Source: JANLIQ01 sp964362925
Lineage (GTDB): Bacteria > Patescibacteriota > UBA1384 > 2-12-FULL-50-11
Direction: 5' to 3'
Length of the DNA stretch: 12,822 nucleotides
Assembly (NCBI GenBank): GCA_964362925.1
Contig: CAYIGA010000019.1
Coordinates: 1 to 12,822, forward strand
Below the pieces are notes generated by a model. It made no database searches, had not been told where the DNA came from, and saw nothing but the letters and a program-made list of their open reading frames with translations. Shown here one piece after another: positions 5,882 to 12,742 of this stretch. A program made the position numbers and the translations under genes. Positions within the stretch are counted from its first letter, which is position 1. Each line of letters begins with the position of its first letter.

Positions 5882-7003
5882 CTAGTTCAAATAATCTCTC
5901 AACTTACTCGCTTCTTCGTGTTTTTTTAACTTTTGCAATGCTTTGGCTTCGATCTGGCGGATCCGCTCGCGGGTGACGCCGAACTCTTTCCCGACCTCTT
6001 CTAAGGTGTGCGTTCGGCCGGCGTGACCGGCATCTTCCAGACCAAAGCGCATCCGCAAGATTTTTTGCTCGCGGGGAGTCAGAATCGACATCGAATCCTC
6101 GACGTGACCTTTCATCAGACGATAAATCGCCTGCTCTTCCGGTGACATCGCTTGCTTGTCTTCGATAAAATCGCCCAAAGTTGAGTCGCCGTCGTCACCG
6201 ACCGGAGATTCCAGCGAAACAGTTTCTTGGCTTATTCGCTGAATGTGTTCGAGTTTACTCATCTCAACACCGAGCTTATTGGCCAATTCTTCGTTGTTCG
6301 GTTCGCGACCGAGTTCCTGCTGGAGTTCGCGCTGGGCTCGCATGAAGCGGTTGATCGTCTCCACCATATGAACGGGAATCCGAATCGTTCGGGCCTGATC
6401 GGCAATGGCTCTGGTAATCGCTTGGCGAATCCACCAAGTCGCGTAGGTCGAAAACTTAAAACCCCGGTGATAGTCAAATTTTTCAACCGCTCGCTGTAAG
6501 CCGAGATTGCCTTCTTGAATTAAATCCAAAAGCGACAGACCCCGGCCGATGTATTTTTTAGCAATCGAGACAACCAGGCGCAGATTAGCTTCGGCCAGAC
6601 GGCGTTTAGCCGACTTATCGCCCCGCTCGATTCTTTTAGCTAAGCGGACTTCTTCATCGCCAGTTAAGAGGGGATACTGACCAATTTCTCGTAAGTACAT
6701 TCGAACCGAATCTTCAGAAATGCCAGACAGCTCGTCGTCCTTTCCAACCTTCTTTTTACCGTCGTCAACACCAGGGATTTCGAGGAGCGGCTTAGCATCA
6801 CGGATTTCGACACCTATTTGGCTTAAGTAACGCAAGAAAGCATCAATCATCTCGAGATCGTTCTCCGGCTCGCCATAAGCCTGGAGAATTTCTTTGTGAG
6901 TGACAAAACCGTGCGTCCGACCCTTGCGGATCAGATACATTAGCTCTTCCGGGAAAGTTAACCCCGAATCTTGCTTAATTTTCTTGGGAACAGCCTTGGT
7001 CAT
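5882..7003 (-). CDS. rpoD: Primary RNA polymerase sigma factor (sigma70 family, RpoD/SigA)
   Basis: It directs RNA polymerase to housekeeping promoters. The start ATG (7001-7003 on the plus map) follows AAAAGGAG seven bases upstream. Residues ~15-70 form a short region 1.1-like helical domain. Region 1.2 is SEDSVRMYLREIGQYPLLT (96-114). Region 2 includes NLRLVVSIAKKYIGRGLSLLDLIQEGN (140-166) and KFDYHRGFKFSTYATWWIRQAI (175-196), with the aromatic residues for promoter melting and -10 recognition. Region 3 follows (IRIPVHMVETIN). Region 4 is at ~305-360, with the HTH THTLEEVGKEFGVTRERIRQIEAKAL for -35 recognition. A short insertion before it (GLEDAGHAGRTHT rather than the usual GLxDGxxxT) is notable. 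At 373 aa it lacks the long non-conserved region of E. coli sigma70. It lies 78 bp downstream of dnaG on the same strand, the classic primase/sigma pairing, here without rpsU. The window's promoters with TTGACT/TAGTAT spacing fit its use. Confidence 0.97.
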   Translation of the reverse strand: MTKAVPKKIKQDSGLTFPEELMYLIRKGRTHGFVTHKEILQAYGEPENDLEMIDAFLRYLSQIGVEIRDAKPLLEIPGVDDGKKKVGKDDELSGISEDSVRMYLREIGQYPLLTGDEEVRLAKRIERGDKSAKRRLAEANLRLVVSIAKKYIGRGLSLLDLIQEGNLGLQRAVEKFDYHRGFKFSTYATWWIRQAITRAIADQARTIRIPVHMVETINRFMRAQRELQQELGREPNNEELANKLGVEMSKLEHIQRISQETVSLESPVGDDGDSTLGDFIEDKQAMSPEEQAIYRLMKGHVEDSMSILTPREQKILRMRFGLEDAGHAGRTHTLEEVGKEFGVTRERIRQIEAKALQKLKKHEEASKLRDYLN

Positions 7004-7028
7004 ACGCCAACTCCTTTTGGGTTGGCGA

Positions 7029-7063
7029 GAATCAAGAATCTAGAATCAAGAATTAAGAATTGA
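7029..7063. repeat. Degenerate heptanucleotide tandem repeat between dnaG and rpoD
   Basis: Five consecutive 7-bp units read GAATCAA, GAATCTA, GAATCAA, GAATTAA and GAATTGA on the plus strand. The array lies 25 bp upstream of the rpoD start and occupies about half of the dnaG-rpoD gap. It contains no stem long enough to act as a terminator. The array may separate translation of the two genes or be neutral. Confidence 0.8.
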
Positions 7064-7081
7064 TTGCTAACCAATCCGACC

Positions 7082-8821
7082 TCATTCATCATTCTCCCCT
7101 CTTGTTAGCTCGCTCAATTTTTTCATCAGCTCCTGGACTGACTTAATATTTCCGGCTTCCTGGGCCCGTTTAATTTCCCGGGCCATATTTTCCTTTTTTA
7201 ACTCGTAATTTTTAGTCGTTAATCGGCCGAGTTTTTCGTCAATTAGTTGGTCGGCCGTCTTGTCAGTTAGTTCCGGCCATTCATTAGAAAGCCAAAATTG
7301 CCACGAGTCGATCTTCCCCGCTAGATCGGAGCCGAGATTGTTTTTCACCTTCGAGAGTAGCTGGGTCGGTGATTTAACCAAAGTGGGGTCAGTATACAAT
7401 TTTTTCAGCGTTTCAGCAATGGTGGTGGTCTCGACCGACTGCCAAACAATTTCGCCAAATTCTACTTTTCGAGCAGTCATAAGATTAGGTTTAGCAATAG
7501 CCAGAGCCAAAAATTGCTCTTCATTCGTCAGTAAAGGCGATGAAGCTTCTAGCTTCTGGCTACTGGCAATGGACTTTGAAGCCCGGCGGAGAGAGGCATA
7601 AACGCTTTCGGTCTTAACACCAACCGCCAGTGCCAGGCGTTGAGCGTAATGATCAAGTCTAGTCGGATCGGTAACGAGGCCTAGGATCGGCAACATTGTC
7701 TTGATAACTGTCTTTTTGTTTTCAATAAAATCAAGCACTCCGGCCGTGGCAATTTCACCATTAAGCCACCACTCGACCCCTTCTTTGGCAGTTTTGACAG
7801 CCTCTAGCCAAGATTTAGCCTCTTTCTCGAACAGCTCGCCGGCATCTTTATACTGGCCGAATTCGATGACTCTGGAATTCAAGTCCAGTTTTAATAACAT
7901 TTTGATGACTTTTTTGGTTGTGGCCAGCCCGGCCGGATCATTATCAAACGCCAACAAAAAATTCGGGGTGTATTTGCTCAAAGTGATCAACTGGGTTTCA
8001 GTAATGGCCGTGCCTGAAGAGGCAACGGCGTCAGTCTCTCCGGCTTGGTGGAGCGCCACCACGTCCATTTGGCCCTCGACCAAGATGACGGAGTTTTTTG
8101 CTTTAATCGCTGCCTTGGCTAGGTTTAAGCCGTATAAACAACGGCTTTTGTTGAAAATCGACGTTTCGGGAGAATTGAGATATTTCGGCTCGTTGTCGCC
8201 AAGCGTCCGGCCAGTGAAGCCAACCGGATTGCTTAAAACGTCAAAGATTGGGAACATTATTCGGTCAAAAAAGCGCTCCGGCGAGCCAGCTGAAGCCAGG
8301 TCGTGAGCGGTAAAGCCGTGTTTGAGCAATAAACTTTTGAGGTCAAAGTTTTTCGGCGCGTAGCCGATGGCAAATTGTTTGACTACTTCGGATTTGATAC
8401 CGCGTTTTTGCAAGTACTCCAGCGCAATTTTGCCGCTTGGCCGCTCGAGCAAAATTGTCTGGAAGACCTTGGCACAGGCGCGGTTAATTCGGTAAAGGGT
8501 TTCTTTATTGTCTCTAGTCTGGTACTCCGAGCGGGTTTGGCTCTGGATCGTCACCCCGGCTTTCCCAGCCAGAAGGCGCAAGGCGTCGCCGAACTCCAAG
8601 CTTTCCGCTTCCATGACGAAATCGAACACCGAACCACCCCGGTTACAGCCAAAACATTTCCAAATCTGTTTTTCCGGGCTAACCATCAGTGAGGCCGTTT
8701 TTTCCTGGTGAAACGGACACTGGGCTTTATAGTTGGCGCCGGCTTTTTTGAGCGTTACATACTGGCCGATTAGCTCGACCAAATCCAGGCGCTGTTTAAC
8801 TTCTTCAATCTCGTTAGCCAT
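7082..8821 (-). CDS. dnaG: DNA primase DnaG
   Basis: It makes the RNA primers for chromosomal replication. The N-terminal zinc-binding domain has C35, H38, C56 and C59 (CPFH ... CFGC) in the usual CHC2 arrangement. The RNA-polymerase core follows with DRIMFPIFDVLSNPVGFTGR (186-205) and YLNSPET. The TOPRIM part has VILVEGQMDVV (245-255) with E249, SSGTAIT, and AFDNDPAG with D292 and D294 as the metal ligands. The C-terminal ~150 residues are divergent and helical, as expected for the helicase-interaction domain. Length (579 aa) is normal. The ATG at 8819-8821 lacks a clear Shine-Dalgarno, and the predicted transcript start is only about 8 nt upstream, so translation may be nearly leaderless. 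It is the first gene of the dnaG-rpoD operon and is divergent from the tRNA-Ser gene. Confidence 0.97.
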   Translation of the reverse strand: MANEIEEVKQRLDLVELIGQYVTLKKAGANYKAQCPFHQEKTASLMVSPEKQIWKCFGCNRGGSVFDFVMEAESLEFGDALRLLAGKAGVTIQSQTRSEYQTRDNKETLYRINRACAKVFQTILLERPSGKIALEYLQKRGIKSEVVKQFAIGYAPKNFDLKSLLLKHGFTAHDLASAGSPERFFDRIMFPIFDVLSNPVGFTGRTLGDNEPKYLNSPETSIFNKSRCLYGLNLAKAAIKAKNSVILVEGQMDVVALHQAGETDAVASSGTAITETQLITLSKYTPNFLLAFDNDPAGLATTKKVIKMLLKLDLNSRVIEFGQYKDAGELFEKEAKSWLEAVKTAKEGVEWWLNGEIATAGVLDFIENKKTVIKTMLPILGLVTDPTRLDHYAQRLALAVGVKTESVYASLRRASKSIASSQKLEASSPLLTNEEQFLALAIAKPNLMTARKVEFGEIVWQSVETTTIAETLKKLYTDPTLVKSPTQLLSKVKNNLGSDLAGKIDSWQFWLSNEWPELTDKTADQLIDEKLGRLTTKNYELKKENMAREIKRAQEAGNIKSVQELMKKLSELTRGENDE

Positions 8822-8835
8822 TATCTCTAGGATGA

Positions 8836-8864
8836 ATTTAACCTGAAAATCAGGTAAAATACAA
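8836..8864 (-). promoter_or_regulatory. Candidate dnaG-rpoD promoter with a palindromic operator-like spacer
   Basis: Read on the minus strand, TTGTAT (8864-8859) and TTAAAT (8841-8836) are 17 bp apart. The inverted repeat ACCTGA-AAA-TCAGGT (8841-8855) fills nearly the entire spacer and touches the -10. A plus-strand TAAAAT at 8855-8860 overlaps the same region and may serve the divergent tRNA gene. Confidence 0.5.
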
Positions 8865-8866
8865 AG

Positions 8867-9010
8867 AATGAAGCTCTACGGGCCACAAAGCCCGTCGTAA
8901 CTTCTTCAACGAGTGCCGCGCCGCCTTCAACGAGGGCTTTCACTTCAAAGAAGCGGGTCCGTTGGCGGTGCGGCGCGCTTTGCCAAAGTGGTATTCCGGC
9001 GAAGAATAAG
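8867..9010 (-). repeat. Dispersed ~144-bp repeat, copy 2, abutting tRNA-Ser
   Basis: This is the inverted partner of 2240-2381. Its outer end falls exactly at the first base of the tRNA (the shared G at 9010 is probably chance, so the element likely ends at 9009). Its other end lies three bases from the proposed dnaG -35. It has CTTTGCCAAAG at 8978-8988 and the hairpin ACGGGC-CACAAA-GCCCGT at 8878-8895. TTCAACGAG occurs twice within the copy. No coding function is supported, since a 1-bp length change relative to copy 1 breaks any common frame. Confidence 0.9.
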
Positions 9011-9096
9011 GAAGGGTCGCATAGCGGACTAGTGCACCATCTTGGAAAGGTGGCATGGTCGAAAGGCCATCGAGGGTTCGAATCCCTCCCCTTCCG
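9010..9096 (+). tRNA. tRNA-Ser (anticodon GGA)
   Basis: The acceptor stem is GGAAGGG (9010-9016) with CCCTTCC (9089-9095), and the discriminator is G. The D arm is GCA...TGC with the loop TAGCGGACTAG. The anticodon stem CCATC/GGTGG encloses TTGGAAA, giving anticodon GGA, which reads UCC and UCU. A long variable arm, ATGGTC-GAAA-GGCCAT, is diagnostic of a class II tRNA such as serine. The T arm is GAGGG-TTCGAAT-CCCTC. The 3' CCA is not encoded (CAT follows the discriminator), so CCA must be added enzymatically. The gene has no obvious promoter between the repeat and its 5' end. Confidence 0.97.
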
Positions 9097-9101
9097 CATT
9101 G

Positions 9102-9132
9102 CAAAATTGCCCGGCGGTGTCGGACAATTTTG
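9102..9132 (+). terminator. Hairpin downstream of tRNA-Ser, possible terminator or processing signal
   Basis: CAAAATTG-C-CCG (9102-9113) pairs with CGG-A-CAATTTTG (9121-9132) with one internal mismatch and a seven-base loop. It starts six bases after the tRNA. It lacks a strong T tract beyond the stem, so it may be a 3'-processing or weak termination structure. Confidence 0.45.
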
Positions 9133-9207
9133 TGATCTAAAAACGAGATTCGAAGTTGAACCGATACAAGGGTACAGAATTTTTGATTATGGTGATACTT
9201 GATAATC

Positions 9208-9237
9208 TTGCAGAGTGGTGTAGAAAGTGCATAGTAT
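9208..9237 (+). promoter_or_regulatory. Sigma70-type promoter of the FIST-kinase-receiver cassette
   Basis: TTGCAG at 9208-9213 and TAGTAT at 9232-9237 are 18 bp apart. The -10 is identical to that of the 4586-4614 promoter. The leader would be roughly 12 nt and includes AAAGG at 9244-9248, seven bases before the ATG. Confidence 0.55.
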
Positions 9238-9255
9238 TTTTAGAAAGGCAAACTA

Positions 9256-10407
9256 ATGAAAATTGAACAACGAAAATACACCGAGAGTACGGGGTGGGTT
9301 GAGGTCAACCAAGTTAAAGTCTCAAAACCGCAACTCGTGATTGTGTTTGGAGGAACGAAACTGATTAAAGACCAACGCACCTTTGACGAATTAAAAAATC
9401 GTTATCCCCAGGCTCATATCCTGGAGTGTTCAACGGCTGGCGAAATTATTAACGGCGAGGTTAGTGATAACTCCCTGGTCGTGACGGCGATCGAGTTTGC
9501 CAAAACGACTCTTAAAGTGGCGGAAGTGTCAATCACCAACCCTGATGACAGCCTAAAAGCCGGTCAAACCCTGGCAAAAAATCTTCCCAGTTCTGGGCTG
9601 GTTCACGTCATGGTTTTCTCTGACGGCTTGAAGGTCAATGGCACAGCTTTAGTTAAGGGTTTAGTTGATAATCTGCCCGAGCTGGTCTCGGCGACCGGCG
9701 GTTTGGTTGGCGATGGGAGCGACTTTAAACATACCTATGTCGGCATTGATAAAACGCCCCAAGAAGGCGAAATCGTGGCGATCGGATTTTACGGCTCGGC
9801 TCTTAAAATCGGCTACGGCTCTCTCGGTGGCTGGGACACCTTCGGACCGGAACGATTGATTACAAAATCAAGCAACAATGTCTTATACGAACTCGATCAT
9901 AAACCAGCTCTTATGCTTTATAAGGAATATTTGGGCGAGAAAGCTAAAGATCTACCCGGTAGCGGCTTGTTGTTTCCGCTTAGTCTGAAGTTGCCAAAAA
10001 GTAAGCAGAGCGGTCAATCCGAGGTGGTCAGAACCTTGTTGGGAGTTGACGAAAAAGCCCAATCGATGACTTTTGCCGGTGATTTGCCGGAAGGACTGTA
10101 CGTCAAACTAATGAAAGCGAATTTCGACCGTCTGGTCGACGGGGCTTCCGGAGCAGCGAGCATGAGCGTTGAGGCGCTCGGTTCCCATAAACCAGAACTA
10201 GCGATTCTTATTAGTTGCATCGGTCGCAAGTTAGTGCTGAAAGAAAGAATTGAGGATGAGATCGAAGCGGTTCGGTCGATTTTTGGGTCTGATGCGGCCA
10301 TCTGCGGTTTTTATTCCTACGGTGAACTCTGCCCAGTTACGGCAACGGAGAAGCAGTGCCAGCTCCACAATCAGACAATGACGATCACGACCTTTAGAGA
10401 AGGGTAG
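9256..10407 (+). CDS. FIST-domain sensor protein
   Basis: FIST (F-box and intracellular signal transduction) domains are cytoplasmic ligand-binding sensors, often encoded beside histidine kinases. The protein has a FIST_N-like part (~25-215) with ECSTAGEIINGEV (57-69), the family hallmark, and ATGGLVGDGSDFKHTYVG (146-163). The FIST_C-like part (~216-380) ends with AILISCIGRK, then ICGFYSYGELCPV (349-361) and QLHNQTMTIT (369-378), which is very typical. It has no signal peptide or TM segment. Some members of the family, called NosP, bind heme and sense nitric oxide and are encoded next to a PAS-type kinase; that arrangement matches here, but I cannot tell from sequence whether heme, an amino acid or another ligand is bound. 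H371 in the LHNQT block is a candidate to test. The kinase gene starts six bases after the stop, so the two are almost surely cotranscribed. Confidence 0.93.
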   Translation: MKIEQRKYTESTGWVEVNQVKVSKPQLVIVFGGTKLIKDQRTFDELKNRYPQAHILECSTAGEIINGEVSDNSLVVTAIEFAKTTLKVAEVSITNPDDSLKAGQTLAKNLPSSGLVHVMVFSDGLKVNGTALVKGLVDNLPELVSATGGLVGDGSDFKHTYVGIDKTPQEGEIVAIGFYGSALKIGYGSLGGWDTFGPERLITKSSNNVLYELDHKPALMLYKEYLGEKAKDLPGSGLLFPLSLKLPKSKQSGQSEVVRTLLGVDEKAQSMTFAGDLPEGLYVKLMKANFDRLVDGASGAASMSVEALGSHKPELAILISCIGRKLVLKERIEDEIEAVRSIFGSDAAICGFYSYGELCPVTATEKQCQLHNQTMTITTFREG

Positions 10408-10413
10408 TCAGCC

Positions 10414-12177
10414 GTGCATAAAGTACTGGAGCGGCAATTGGAACGAATGTTGGCGACCGGACACTCGGTTCCGGTTGAGTGGCGGGAGTTTTTGACCGCG
10501 ATTTCTGATACTTACACCCATAACGACGAAGATCGGATCTTAAGTGAACGTTCCCTGGATTTGAGCTCCAAGGAGATGGTTAGGATCAACCAGAAGATCC
10601 AAGAGGAAGAGGAGAACTTAAGACGAGAGCGGGACCGAGCGAGAACGATTTTAGCGTCGATGAATGAAGGTCTGATTGTCGTCGATCAAAATCGCCAAGT
10701 CCTCTCAATCAATCCCGCCGCCCAGCAGTTGTTGGGGATATCATCTCAAAACTCGGTTGGTCAGCGGGCTGAAGAGCTCTGTTCAATCCTGGCCAATGGT
10801 CGTCGCCTGTCAGCCGATAAACGACCGATCGACCAAACCCTAAAATATGGTCGACCGATCATTCTGACTATCCAGGACGACATTGGGATTGAAACTCGCT
10901 CGGGAAAAAAATTTCCGCTGGCTGTCTCGACTGCTCCGCTCAAAACCAGTCAAAAGATAATTGGAGCCGTGGTCGCTTTCCGCGACATCAGCCAAGAAAA
11001 GGTCGCCGCCGGGATCGTTGAACGCCAAGTGATTGAGCGAACCGAAGAGGCCAAGCAGCGGCGGGCTCAACTCCAGGCCTCAATTAAAAACCTCGACATC
11101 GGATTTATTATGGCCGATCAAAATCTGAGCGTGATCATGATTAACGAAGCCTCGGTCAATATCCTTGGCAGTCAGATGACCGATCGGCCAAAGAATGTCA
11201 ATCACAAAATTGCCGTCGGGATGAAAATTGCCGATATAGAGAAGGTGGTCAAGGACAATTTAAAACTGTTCGCCGAATGTCGGCGAGTCCTGATTAATCA
11301 ACGAAAAGCCGTCTTTCGGAATATTCCAGTCGGCAATCTCTATCTTAACTTCTATATCTCTCCGGTGATCGTCGGCAAAAAGTCAATTGGGGTGGCGATC
11401 TTAGTTGAAGATACGACCGAGGCCCGTCTGCTGGAGCGATCGAAAGATGAGTTCTTTTCGATTGCTTCACACGAATTACGGACGCCCTTGTCGGCGATTC
11501 GGGGCAATACAGCGATCATAAAAAAATTTTACGGCCAGATTTCTCGATCGGAGATTATGGAGATGCTTGATGATATTCATAGCTCCAGTATTCGCTTAAT
11601 CGAAATGGTCAGTGATTTTTTGGACCTATCTCGGCTTCAGCAAGGCAAGATCAAATTCAATTTCAAGCCGATGGCGGTTGGTTTGGTGGTGACCGAGGTG
11701 GTTAAGGAGTTAGAGTCAACCGCCCAGGCCAATAAATTATACCTTAAGTTTTCCTCGGCTATCGATCGTCTGCCGGCGGTTTTAGCTGATCGTGACCGAG
11801 TTAAGCAGATCCTGATTAATCTCGTCGGCAACGCGCTCAAGTTTACCGATCGGGGCGGGGTAACGATTACTGGTCGGACCGAGGGCAAGTTTGTCAGCAT
11901 TTCGGTCGCCGATACCGGTCGGGGGATTAGTCACGAAAGCCAACGACTCCTCTTTAAGAAGTTTCAGCAGGCCGGAGAAAGCTTATTAACTCGAGACACC
12001 TCTCGGGGAACTGGCCTCGGACTTTATATCTCGAAATTACTAACGATGGGGATGGGCGGTAACGTTAGTCTAATCAAGACCGAGCCGGGTCAGGGGTCAA
12101 CTTTTGCCTTCAGCCTGCCACTTGTCAAACTAGCTCTTAAAACCCCCAACTTGACGGGTAAAAAAATTACCTCATAA
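10414..12177 (+). CDS. Cytoplasmic PAS-PAS sensor histidine kinase
   Basis: The start is a GTG at 10414, nine bases after GAAGGG at 10399-10404, and six bases beyond the FIST gene's stop. Residues 1-70 (RQLERML ... WREFLTAISDTYTHNDEDRILSERSLDLSSKEM) form a helical block that I have seen in kinases and cyclases paired with FIST sensors; this is from memory. A coiled coil leads into PAS1 (~78-195, ILASMNEGLIVVDQNRQVLSINPAA). Another charged helix precedes PAS2 (~216-335, NLDIGFIMADQNLSVIMINEAS). The HisKA domain has SIASHELRTPLSAIRG with phospho-acceptor H353. The ATPase domain has N473 in LINLVGNALKFTD, D500 in DTGRGI, FKKFQQ, and GTGLGL from 532, so all catalytic boxes are intact. There is no TM helix, so input must be intracellular, consistent with FIST as the partner. 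It should phosphorylate the receiver encoded ten bases downstream. Confidence 0.95.
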   Translation: MHKVLERQLERMLATGHSVPVEWREFLTAISDTYTHNDEDRILSERSLDLSSKEMVRINQKIQEEEENLRRERDRARTILASMNEGLIVVDQNRQVLSINPAAQQLLGISSQNSVGQRAEELCSILANGRRLSADKRPIDQTLKYGRPIILTIQDDIGIETRSGKKFPLAVSTAPLKTSQKIIGAVVAFRDISQEKVAAGIVERQVIERTEEAKQRRAQLQASIKNLDIGFIMADQNLSVIMINEASVNILGSQMTDRPKNVNHKIAVGMKIADIEKVVKDNLKLFAECRRVLINQRKAVFRNIPVGNLYLNFYISPVIVGKKSIGVAILVEDTTEARLLERSKDEFFSIASHELRTPLSAIRGNTAIIKKFYGQISRSEIMEMLDDIHSSSIRLIEMVSDFLDLSRLQQGKIKFNFKPMAVGLVVTEVVKELESTAQANKLYLKFSSAIDRLPAVLADRDRVKQILINLVGNALKFTDRGGVTITGRTEGKFVSISVADTGRGISHESQRLLFKKFQQAGESLLTRDTSRGTGLGLYISKLLTMGMGGNVSLIKTEPGQGSTFAFSLPLVKLALKTPNLTGKKITS

Positions 12178-12187
12178 TCAAATTGAA

Positions 12188-12565
12188 ATGGCCAAGATTT
12201 TGATCATTGAAGATGATCCGGTAATCTCCCGAATGTACCAGAGAGTTTTAAAGCTTTCTAGCCACGTGGCCGAGATTGCCGAGGATGGTGAAGTCGGTCT
12301 GGAAATGGTTCGAGCAGTAACTTATGACCTGATCGTCCTTGATATTATGATGCCTAAGGTCAACGGCCTGGATGTTTTGAAGCAACTCAAAGCTCACCAG
12401 GAAACTGCTCTGGTGCCAGTGGTAATCCTAACCAACTCAGTTAGTGACAAGGTAATCAAGGCGGCGATGGCTATGGGGGCGGCTCGGTACCTGCTTAAAA
12501 GTGATCACGATCCGATGGAAGTGGTCGAGATTGTTGAGGACGTTTTGCGGTCCAAAAAAAGCTGA
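12188..12565 (+). CDS. Single-domain response regulator (CheY-like receiver)
   Basis: The protein is only a receiver domain (125 aa) with no DNA-binding or enzymatic output. The acidic cluster is E8, D9 and D10, the phospho-acceptor D52 lies in LIVLDIMMPKVNG, T82 is in VVILTNS and K104 in YLLKSD, so every functional residue is present. ARYLLKSDHDPMEVVEIV is the usual C-terminal helix. It begins ten bases after the kinase stop and has no good Shine-Dalgarno, so it probably depends on translation of the kinase. With no output domain it must act by protein contact, for example as a phosphorelay intermediate or on motility or pilus machinery encoded elsewhere. A downstream terminator is not visible. 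Confidence 0.95.
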   Translation: MAKILIIEDDPVISRMYQRVLKLSSHVAEIAEDGEVGLEMVRAVTYDLIVLDIMMPKVNGLDVLKQLKAHQETALVPVVILTNSVSDKVIKAAMAMGAARYLLKSDHDPMEVVEIVEDVLRSKKS

Positions 12566-12647
12566 TATTGGGGTAGCTCTAGTTAACTGCCAATGAAATC
12601 GGCCAACACGACTGAAATATTAAACATCTCTAGTTTTCGGGTGTTGC

Positions 12648-12675
12648 TTGCAATTAGTCAATAATACTTCATAAT
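12648..12675 (+). promoter_or_regulatory. Candidate promoter of the RRM-protein gene
   Basis: TTGCAA (12648-12653) and CATAAT (12670-12675) are 16 bp apart in an AT-rich stretch. The leader would be about 60 nt, with AAAGGA at 12718-12722 too far from the ATG to act as its Shine-Dalgarno. The rest of the 177-bp gap after the receiver gene shows no other clear feature. Confidence 0.4.
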
Positions 12676-12742
12676 TATATTGTTAAAGACAGGGAGTAGG
12701 TCGTCTGGAGTTAATTAAAGGAATTTATTAGAAAGAAATTGA

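Noticed and set aside
7701..8306. A 201-codon plus-strand frame opposite dnaG
   Set aside because: It is fully antisense to a clearly functional dnaG, with Ser/Pro-biased composition typical of shadow frames and no Shine-Dalgarno.
8827..9099. A 90-codon minus-strand frame beginning MRKGRDSNPRWPFDH
   Set aside because: It is the antisense of tRNA-Ser plus the repeat; the GRDSNPR peptide is a well-known artefact of reading across the conserved T arm of a tRNA gene.
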